This document shows positions 1-5,829 of a stretch of 7,815 bases of DNA, piece by piece (position 1 is the stretch's first letter; every line of letters begins with the position of its first letter). The stretch covers positions 1 to 7,815 of the forward strand of contig DNPI01000243.1 of assembly GCA_003501525.1 (NCBI GenBank), given 5' to 3'. The notes under the pieces are model-generated. The model saw nothing but the letters and a program-made list of their open reading frames with translations. It did no database searches and was not told the origin of the DNA. Source of the stretch: Planctomycetota bacterium (GTDB lineage: Bacteria > Planctomycetota > UBA1135). Position numbers and translations under genes: made by a program.

Positions 1-109
1 CCGGCTGCAACCCCTCAAAGAGTAGAGGCTCAAGTCCAGCGCGCGATGCATAGAGAGCAGCGGTGTAACCGGCGGGTCCAGAACCGATGATGGCAATGTT
101 TACAACCAT
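1..109 (-). CDS. trxB: Thioredoxin reductase, N-terminal fragment (continues off the left edge)
   Basis: Thioredoxin reductase is a cytoplasmic FAD/NADPH enzyme that reduces thioredoxin. Only 36 residues lie in the window. They begin MVVNIAIIGSGPAG, followed by YTAALYASRAGLEPLLFEG. The GSGPAG at residues 9-14 is the FAD-binding dinucleotide fold motif, and the ASRAGLEPLLFEG continuation is characteristic of bacterial TrxB rather than of other flavoprotein reductases. The redox CxxC and NADPH domain lie outside the window. The ATG at 109 is preceded in frame by a stop at 130-128 with no other start codon between, so this start is well supported. No Shine-Dalgarno sequence precedes it. It is divergent from the release-factor-like gene 41 bases away. 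Another member of the pyridine-nucleotide disulfide oxidoreductase family is possible but less likely. Confidence 0.88.
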   Translation of the reverse strand, partial: MVVNIAIIGSGPAGYTAALYASRAGLEPLLFEGLQP

Positions 110-150
110 GTCGCCGGGTATTCTAGGTCAAGGATAGTCAGTCTGAAAGG
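110..150. promoter_or_regulatory. Divergent intergenic region between trxB and the release-factor-like gene
   Basis: These 41 bases separate two divergent start codons and must hold at least part of both control regions unless promoters lie inside the genes. On the minus strand a TAGAAT hexamer (plus-strand 120-125) resembles a -10 box and ends 10 bases before the trxB ATG, which would give a nearly leaderless mRNA. No good -35 box lies 17 bases upstream of it. On the plus strand there is an AAGGA 16 bases before the ATG at 151, too far for normal initiation, and an AAAGG directly touching that ATG. The assignment rests mainly on geometry. Confidence 0.3.
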
Positions 151-498
151 ATGCCCAAATCTCTTAATGAACAGAAAGAGCTACTGGCGGCAGAAGTTGA
201 GGAATCGTTCTTCTGTGCCAGTGGTCCAGGCGGCCAACATAGGAATCGCACCGAGACTGGGGTAAGGATCAAACACATACCCACTGGTATCACAGTGACG
301 GCCACTGAGAGGCGCAGCCAAGCACAGAACCGAGATGAAGCATGGAAACGACTTCTAAAAAGAATCGCTGCACAACGCGTTAGGCCCAAAAAAAGAATCC
401 CCACTCGGCCAACTCGAGCTTCCAAGGCAAAGCGTATTGACGACAAGAAGAGACGCGGGCTAACAAAAAAATCCCGCCAAAATCCCACTGACAACTAA
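151..498 (+). CDS. ArfB/MTRFR-type peptide chain release factor-like protein (GGQ domain)
   Basis: A 115-residue protein consisting only of the RF-1 peptidyl-tRNA hydrolysis domain plus a basic tail. Residues 24-29 read SGPGGQ. The GGQ at 27-29 is the catalytic motif that triggers hydrolysis of peptidyl-tRNA in the ribosomal peptidyl-transferase centre. The following HRNRTETGVRIKHIPTGI and the ERRSQAQNR stretch fit the codon-independent release-factor-like group. The stop-codon-reading domain of RF1/RF2 is absent. Residues 78-111 are strongly basic, with PTRPTRASKAKRIDDKK recalling the ArfB (YaeJ) tail that enters the empty mRNA channel of stalled ribosomes. By family knowledge it is therefore probably a rescue factor for non-stop complexes. 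The ATG at 151 gives a length normal for the family. It is divergent from trxB and converges on the M20 peptidase gene 19 bases away. The domain call is secure; the choice between ArfB and MTRFR subgroup is not. Confidence 0.9.
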   Translation: MPKSLNEQKELLAAEVEESFFCASGPGGQHRNRTETGVRIKHIPTGITVTATERRSQAQNRDEAWKRLLKRIAAQRVRPKKRIPTRPTRASKAKRIDDKKRRGLTKKSRQNPTDN

Positions 499-517
499 AA
501 AGGGGGAACCGCTACCT

Positions 518-1990
518 TCATCCCGATCCGTGACGGATAATACCGGCCAAAATACGCACTGCCGCGGCATAGCTTGCTACCCCAATGCGTTCATCCGTGC
601 CGTGAGCGCCTTTAACATCGGCCATCTTCAGCCGAACACCGGAAAATCTGTAAACATCAGAAGCTAGGTCGCGGAAATGGCGAGAATCTGTTGCGGCAGT
701 AAAGATGCCGGGAACTACAACAGCTTCTGGATAAACCGCACGGACTGAAGCCGCGATTGACACCCAACCAGGGCCATCTGTCGAAGCTGGGGCAGGAGGA
801 AAGGTTGCTTCTTTAATTTCGATATCAATGTCTGGATTATCAATCAACCGGCTAACTCTATGCATCAAATCCGCGGGAGTCGTGCCCGGGAGAATTCGGA
901 AATTAACTAAGGCTTCAGCTATTTGCGGGACAACATTTTCTTTTATACCACCATGGAAAACCGTAGCTGCCGTAGTGGTCCGAACAAATGGAGCGGTCAG
1001 CCGATCAGAAGCCAGTCGACGAAGCAAAACACCCTCCGTAAGCCAAAGATTCGAAAGCGCCCATCGGGTTAGAAAATCGCACTCCGGCGCCAATTGACGA
1101 AACTGATCGAGGAGAGGTTGAGGCATTTCCAGCGGGAAAGGGTTTGCCTCAAGGCGATGTATTGCCGAAGCCAGCTTGCCGACTGCTGTGTGAGTAGGCG
1201 GAGTAGAAGAATGGCCACCTTCTCCACGAGCTGTTAGTCGGAGAGTGCAATATGCCTTTTCGGCTGTATTAACCCAAGCTACTGGTCGACCTCCAAGTGG
1301 AGCGGTAAGAATGTCTTCCACCACAAAACCTCCTTCGTCCAAGATCCATGAGAATCGAATACCTCTTTTTTTCAGCAACTCCGCAGCAGCTCTAGCTCCG
1401 CGGTTCCCCATAACCTCTTCATCTTGCCCAAAGAAAAACCACACATCGCGACGAGGCTCAAACCCTTCTCGCAAAAGGGCCTCTGCAGCCTCAAGAAGAC
1501 CGCAAACACCTGACTTCACATCCAAAGTCCCGCGACCCCATATGTAGCCATCAGCGATTGTTCCTTCAAAAGCCGGATAAGTCCATTCCGCTTCAGTCCC
1601 AGGCTCCACGGGCACTACATCTTGGTGACTTACGAACAATATGGGGTCAAGATTAAGATCTGAACCAGGCCAACGAAAAAGCAGCCCCTCGCCCCCAATC
1701 ATTTCCAATTCCATTTGACTATGAGCAGCAGGGAAAGCCGACCTCAACCAAATATGGAAATCCCGAAATGGTTGAAAAGGAAGAGCAACATCAGCCGTAT
1801 CTTGATGGCTAATAGTTCGAAACCGTAGAGCCGTAGCTAAACGATTCGCCGCACCCTCAATATTTATTTGTGGTGGCTCAGGCCCAGCATCAATTTGTAT
1901 CGATTTGAGGTTAGCCGCTTGAAAGGCTGTCACCCCAAAAATCGATAGCACTGTCACTCCTACACACGAGGCGATGCGACTAATTTTCAT
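518..1990 (-). CDS. Secreted M20-family metallopeptidase (PM20D1/carboxypeptidase S-like)
   Basis: A 490-residue di-zinc hydrolase of the M20 family, which cleaves peptide or N-acyl amino acid bonds. Residues 1-25 (MKISRIASCVGVTVLSIFGV, then TAFQA) look like a signal peptide, so the enzyme is probably exported. All family residues are visible: H122 in SHQDVVPV, bridging D157 in GRGTLDVKS, catalytic E191 and metal E192 in GQDEEVMGNRGA, D218 in LDEGG, and H463 in GAHGTDERI. The inserted lid/dimerisation domain carries H260 in GEGGHSS. Length and motif spelling match the carboxypeptidase S/PM20D1 branch better than ArgE, DapE or PepT, but the substrate cannot be told from sequence. The ATG at 1990 is fixed by the signal peptide and by an in-frame stop just upstream (2008-2006). 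No Shine-Dalgarno sequence stands directly before it. It starts 25 bases from the divergent ThuA fusion gene. Confidence 0.93.
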   Translation of the reverse strand: MKISRIASCVGVTVLSIFGVTAFQAANLKSIQIDAGPEPPQINIEGAANRLATALRFRTISHQDTADVALPFQPFRDFHIWLRSAFPAAHSQMELEMIGGEGLLFRWPGSDLNLDPILFVSHQDVVPVEPGTEAEWTYPAFEGTIADGYIWGRGTLDVKSGVCGLLEAAEALLREGFEPRRDVWFFFGQDEEVMGNRGARAAAELLKKRGIRFSWILDEGGFVVEDILTAPLGGRPVAWVNTAEKAYCTLRLTARGEGGHSSTPPTHTAVGKLASAIHRLEANPFPLEMPQPLLDQFRQLAPECDFLTRWALSNLWLTEGVLLRRLASDRLTAPFVRTTTAATVFHGGIKENVVPQIAEALVNFRILPGTTPADLMHRVSRLIDNPDIDIEIKEATFPPAPASTDGPGWVSIAASVRAVYPEAVVVPGIFTAATDSRHFRDLASDVYRFSGVRLKMADVKGAHGTDERIGVASYAAAVRILAGIIRHGSG

Positions 1991-2015
1991 TGCGGCAGGA
2001 TAGGATTACCGCAGC
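1991..2015. promoter_or_regulatory. Very short divergent gap between the M20 peptidase and ThuA fusion starts
   Basis: Only 25 bases separate the two divergent start codons, too few for two complete promoters. Each promoter must therefore extend into the neighbouring coding sequence, or the mRNAs begin at or near the start codons. On the plus strand AGGAT at 2002-2006 is a plausible ribosome binding site, with AGGA ending 10 bases before the TTG at 2016. On the minus strand the bases just before the peptidase ATG carry no Shine-Dalgarno sequence. A weak -10-like TATCCT (minus strand, plus 1997-2002) ends 6 bases before that ATG. Confidence 0.35.
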
Positions 2016-3896
2016 TTGCCATCTCTCCTTCTAACCCTTTTCCTCCTACCAGAGGTCATAGATAACGCGGTTCAGGATTCTGTACCACAGCCAGCTCGAA
2101 TACTGGTCTACGTACAGTCATACGGGTTCACTCATGCTGTAGCGAAGCGCAGCAAACCTGGAGCAGACAGCTATGTAGATTCCCGTATACGCCTCTGGGC
2201 CGATTCAGACCCTCGGCTAGAGATCACTGTCAGTCAAGATCCAACAATTTTCCACCCTGTAAAATTGATGGATTTTGACGCGGTTTTTTTCTACACCACT
2301 GGAGAGTTACCACTAGACGAACCCGCCAAGAGAGCTCTATTAAGTTTCGTACGGGACGGCGGAGGATTTGTCGGCTCGCATTGCGCAACTGACACTTTCT
2401 ATCAATGGGAAGATTATGGCCTAATGCTGGGGGGGTATTTCGATGGGCACCCATGGCACCAAAAGGTTCGTGTAAGGGTCGAAGATCCCAGCCATCCAGC
2501 AGTGGCGCATATACCGGATGGATTCGAGCTTACTGATGAAATCTATCAATTCAAAAGTCCCTGGAGCCGAGACCGGGTGCATGTACTAATGTCCCTTGAC
2601 ACTGAATCCGTGGATATGACACGGAACAGCATTCGGCGAGGAGATGGTGATTTCGCCATCTCTTGGACTAGGGAAGAAGGAAAAGGGCGCGTCTTCTACA
2701 CTTCCCTCGGACACCGTGATGAAGTTTGGCGAGCGGAATGGTTCCGTAACCATCTCGTTGAAGGCCTACTTTGGGCAGCTGGGAAGAGTCCTGAAAAAAC
2801 CGAAGAGATTCTCCGGGGCTGCAAAAGATGCAAAGAAAGAGGTGTAGTCGACTGCAACCGCCATCCAAAGGATTTGCGCCAAGCTGAATTAGAAGAGGGC
2901 GTCTTCTGCACCGAAGCCGCTCGATGCAAGAAATGTCAAGGCGCGATGGTCCTACCGTGCCAGAAATGCGACGGTGGTCCTGAAACCGCTTCTATGGAAC
3001 GGCGGAGACACCAAGCCCAAGCTTGGCTAGCTCGCGAATCAAAACTCGAAACCATACTCAACCGACCACTACGCCGATTAGAAGCTCCAGGAGTCGAGTT
3101 AGTCTTCGAAGCACGTAGCCTGAAAAAGAAAAAAAAGAGAAGCGACCCACATGCTTTTTCTCACCACCTTCTTGGGCTCTTGCGACAAACACGCTCTCTA
3201 ATCGATAAAGACTTTGGGACAGGCCTCCTCGACACTTCATCCCCGACAAGGACCTGGATATGGGAAACAGCTAAAGACCATCTCACCACCGCAGAAGGCA
3301 TGCTGGGTATTCGCCCGGCAGGTGATTTCAAATGGCTCGGCCACCAACCCGTGCATAGCATTTGGAGCGGCGATCTTGGGATTGAAGGCGATGCGGAAGC
3401 CGCTGAATCAAACGCAGTACACAACGCCGCTCACATGGTAATTTCGATGCTTAGAAGGGATAGTTGGATTGGCGACAGAGGCGGGGGATGGTTTGATGCT
3501 GGTGCCGGTCATGCCTACGAAGAAGCTGTCCTAGGCAGCCGACGCAATTATTGCGTAGAAGAAACGAATACAGTGCCTGACTATGCCGGTGGCCGGTGGG
3601 AACCTGCCATTAGAAAATTCCTAGCGAGCAATCCAGAAGTAATAATTCCTCGCCTAGTAGATCGGCAAACTGGGGAATTGACCCCACGAGAACACGCGCT
3701 CTGCTGGTCCCTGTTCGAATGGCTTCGAAAAAATCATACCCAAGCACTATCCCCAATTCTCTCAGGCCTTCAAAGCCGAAAACCGGCTCGCAACTTGTTT
3801 CGAGAACATGTGGGCATGGATTTACTCGCTGCCGATGCCACCTGGCGCGCTTGGGTCGCCGAAGCTTACGCACCTAGCACGCTAAAAGGGCGATAA
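2016..3896 (+). CDS. ThuA-like domain fused to a cysteine-rich zinc-finger-like module and a degenerate gluzincin-like domain
   Basis: A 626-residue multidomain protein. Residues 27-256 form a ThuA-like (class I glutamine amidotransferase-fold, 'trehalose utilisation') domain, recognised by GGGFVGSHCATDTFY (115-129), GGYFDGHPWH (139-148), DEIYQF (174-179) and GKGRVFYTSLGH (222-233). Residues 269-318 hold eight cysteines (269, 272, 280, 298, 304, 307, 315, 318) including three CxxC pairs and CKERGVVDC, like a DnaJ-type zinc module. A lysine run at 370-374 links to the C-terminal region. There HNAAH (469-473), WFDAGAGHAYEE (492-503) and a helical end (about 556-615, ALCWSLFEWL to ATWRAWV) follow the layout of MA-like zinc peptidases, but with the catalytic glutamate replaced. 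TTG at 2016 is the only ATG, GTG or TTG codon between the in-frame stop at 2001 and the ThuA core. The leader is leucine-rich without N-terminal positive charge, so export is uncertain. The biochemical role is unknown. Its end overlaps the convergent synthetase gene. Confidence 0.9.
   Translation: MPSLLLTLFLLPEVIDNAVQDSVPQPARILVYVQSYGFTHAVAKRSKPGADSYVDSRIRLWADSDPRLEITVSQDPTIFHPVKLMDFDAVFFYTTGELPLDEPAKRALLSFVRDGGGFVGSHCATDTFYQWEDYGLMLGGYFDGHPWHQKVRVRVEDPSHPAVAHIPDGFELTDEIYQFKSPWSRDRVHVLMSLDTESVDMTRNSIRRGDGDFAISWTREEGKGRVFYTSLGHRDEVWRAEWFRNHLVEGLLWAAGKSPEKTEEILRGCKRCKERGVVDCNRHPKDLRQAELEEGVFCTEAARCKKCQGAMVLPCQKCDGGPETASMERRRHQAQAWLARESKLETILNRPLRRLEAPGVELVFEARSLKKKKKRSDPHAFSHHLLGLLRQTRSLIDKDFGTGLLDTSSPTRTWIWETAKDHLTTAEGMLGIRPAGDFKWLGHQPVHSIWSGDLGIEGDAEAAESNAVHNAAHMVISMLRRDSWIGDRGGGWFDAGAGHAYEEAVLGSRRNYCVEETNTVPDYAGGRWEPAIRKFLASNPEVIIPRLVDRQTGELTPREHALCWSLFEWLRKNHTQALSPILSGLQSRKPARNLFREHVGMDLLAADATWRAWVAEAYAPSTLKGR
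3866..3896. other. Tail-to-tail overlap of convergent genes
   Basis: The stop codon of the rightward ThuA fusion gene (TAA, 3894-3896) lies 31 bases past the stop codon of the leftward synthetase gene (TAA on the minus strand, 3868-3866), so the last codons of each are antisense to the other. No strong hairpin followed by a T-run is visible on either strand, so neither transcript has an obvious intrinsic terminator here. Confidence 0.9.
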
Positions 3897-5806
3897 AGGT
3901 CGAGAGCTTCCGGATTTGCTAGAGCTTCCATGTTCTCGACAGGCCGCCCATGAATGACATCACGTACTGCGATTTCAGAGATTTTCCCTGACCGCGTTCG
4001 AGGAATATCAGCTATCTCTGCAATAAGAAAAGGGACATGCCTTGGTGAGGCATTGGCCCGGATTTCAGATCGGATACGGGAGCGTAAATCATCGTCGAGT
4101 TGCACTCGCTCGCGCAGGCACACGAAAAGAACAACCTCCTGATCGCCATCACCTGTGTCGCGACCGACCACAATGGATTCTTCAACTTCAGCAATCCTCT
4201 CCACCTGTCGGTAAATTTCGGCAGTGCCAATCCGGACGCCTCCGGGGTTGAGAGTAGTGTCCGAGCGACCTTTAACCACCATCCCTCCCTCGGCACGTAA
4301 CTCCACCCAATCTCCATGGTGCCAGACCCCAGGATAGCGCTCGAAATAAGCCGCCTTATAGCGACTTCCATCTTTATCACCCCAAAACCCCACTGGCATG
4401 GAAGGGAAAGATTGGGTGCACACGAGCTCCCCAGGCTCTTCAAGCAAGGGACCGCCCTCCGAATCCCAGACTTCCACGGCCATTCCCAATCCTAAGCACT
4501 GAACTTCGCCCCGGCGCACTGGGAGCATCGGATTGCCAAGGATAAAGCAAGAGACCAAATCGGTCCCCCCGCAAATACTTGCCAACTGGACATCGGATTT
4601 AACGGATTGATAAACCCAATCAAACGATTCGGGCATCAGAGGAGATCCTGTCGAAAGGATGGTGCGGATCGAAGAAAGATTGTGCGTTTCGGCTGGACAC
4701 AGTTCTGCTTTGGCACAAGCGTCGAGATACTTAGCAGAAGTGCCAAACAGGTTGACACGTTCATCTTGGACAAAGTCCCACAAGGCTTCAGGAGACGGGT
4801 GAAAGGGGTTACCTTCGAACAACACCAAGGTGGCACCACTGGCTAGGCCCGTAGCCAACCAATTCCACATCATCCAACCAGTAGTGGTGAAGTAGAAAAA
4901 CCGCTCACCAGCAGCCAAGTCACAATGGAGTCGATGCTCTTTAAGATGCTGGAGCAAAACTCCGCCCTGACCATGAACAATACACTTGGGTTTACCGGTG
5001 GTACCAGAGCTGTAGAGGATATACAGAGGATGGTCAAAAGGCAGAGGGAGGAAATCGGGTTCAAAGCTTTCAGAAAGATTGAGTTCGTTCCATCCAACAG
5101 CACCCTCCGTCGCGACTGAAGAATCGAGAAACGGGATTAAGACAGTCGCTTCGAGACTCGGCAATCCCGCTCGAACCTCTGCCAATTTCCCTTGGAGATT
5201 GATGGGCTTGCCCTTAAAGAAGTAGCCGTCCACGGCCAACAAAATTTTCGGCTGCACTTGACCAAACCGATCGAGCAAACCAGTCACACCAAAATCGGGT
5301 GAGCAAGAAGTCCATATCGCCCCAAGGGAATTAGCCGCCAACATTCCGACTAAAGCCTCAGGGATGTTCGGGAGCCACCCAGCGACGACATCTCCCTTGC
5401 CAACTCCTAATGCACGCAAGCCCTCTTGGCAACGTGCGACCTGAGCACGAAGCTCAATGAAGCTCAACTCTCGACGCTCTCCACATTCAGCTTTAAAAAT
5501 TACCGCAGGAGATTCATCGGCCCTCCGTAACAGGTTTTCTGCAAATGAAAGCGTGGCATTGGGGAACCATCGACTTCCCGGCATTTGGTCTCCGGCTTCC
5601 AGCACCAATTGCCCTTTTTCACCAACAACCTCGCAAAAGTCCCAGATTTCGGCCCAAAATTCAGAACGGTTGGCTATCGACCAAGCATGTAAGGATTCAT
5701 AGTCGAGGAGTTCAATTTCAAAGGTTTCCTCCACTTTCACCCGAAATGCTTCCATTGCGTTATTCGTCGCCCGACCGGGCACAGGCTCCCATACAACTTC
5801 AGCCAT
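3866..5806 (-). CDS. aacS: Acetoacetyl-CoA synthetase
   Basis: A 646-residue ATP-dependent acyl-CoA ligase of the adenylate-forming superfamily. It converts acetoacetate, ATP and CoA to acetoacetyl-CoA, AMP and pyrophosphate (EC 6.2.1.16) in the cytoplasm. Full family signatures are present: the N-terminal AFRVKVEETFEIE region, WFPNATLSFAENLLRR (near 80-95), SCSPDFG (167-173), the ATP-phosphate loop YSSGTTGKPK (265-274), the family-specific TTTGWMMWNW (307-316), GGTD (413-416), HGDW (497-500), GRSDTTLNPGGVRIG (513-527), and the C-terminal catalytic lysine in TRSGK (K608). These separate it from acetyl-CoA synthetase. The ATG at 5806 is chosen because WEPVPGRATNNAMEAF just after it matches the family N-terminus. 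A TTG 42 bases upstream would overlap the PrpD-family gene and adds an unconserved leader. It is last in the cluster, 23 bases after the PrpD-family gene. No ribosome binding site is visible. A related beta-keto acid substrate is possible. Confidence 0.95.
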   Translation of the reverse strand: MAEVVWEPVPGRATNNAMEAFRVKVEETFEIELLDYESLHAWSIANRSEFWAEIWDFCEVVGEKGQLVLEAGDQMPGSRWFPNATLSFAENLLRRADESPAVIFKAECGERRELSFIELRAQVARCQEGLRALGVGKGDVVAGWLPNIPEALVGMLAANSLGAIWTSCSPDFGVTGLLDRFGQVQPKILLAVDGYFFKGKPINLQGKLAEVRAGLPSLEATVLIPFLDSSVATEGAVGWNELNLSESFEPDFLPLPFDHPLYILYSSGTTGKPKCIVHGQGGVLLQHLKEHRLHCDLAAGERFFYFTTTGWMMWNWLATGLASGATLVLFEGNPFHPSPEALWDFVQDERVNLFGTSAKYLDACAKAELCPAETHNLSSIRTILSTGSPLMPESFDWVYQSVKSDVQLASICGGTDLVSCFILGNPMLPVRRGEVQCLGLGMAVEVWDSEGGPLLEEPGELVCTQSFPSMPVGFWGDKDGSRYKAAYFERYPGVWHHGDWVELRAEGGMVVKGRSDTTLNPGGVRIGTAEIYRQVERIAEVEESIVVGRDTGDGDQEVVLFVCLRERVQLDDDLRSRIRSEIRANASPRHVPFLIAEIADIPRTRSGKISEIAVRDVIHGRPVENMEALANPEALDLYRPFSVLGA

Positions 5807-5829
5807 GAAATATGAGAATAACCCCTGCC

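Noticed and set aside
126..131. TTGACC on the minus strand as a -35 box for trxB
   Set aside because: It directly abuts the TAGAAT hexamer, so the two cannot serve as a -35/-10 pair, and 17 bases further on there is no -10-like sequence.
138..494. 118-codon open frame on the minus strand
   Set aside because: It is antisense to the GGQ release-factor-like gene and lacks recognisable motifs.
1964..1990. Possible lipobox IASC near the N-terminus of the M20 peptidase
   Set aside because: The cysteine is residue 9, leaving no hydrophobic core before it. The hydrophobic stretch follows the cysteine, so an ordinary signal peptide fits better.
3861..3910. Inverted repeat GAAGCT ... AGCTTC as a terminator between the convergent genes
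   Set aside because: The stem is only 6 base pairs with a loop of 38 bases and no T-run, so it is easily due to chance.
4012..4443. 143-codon open frame on the minus strand
   Set aside because: It is out of frame within the acetoacetyl-CoA synthetase gene, whose own frame carries all family motifs through this stretch.
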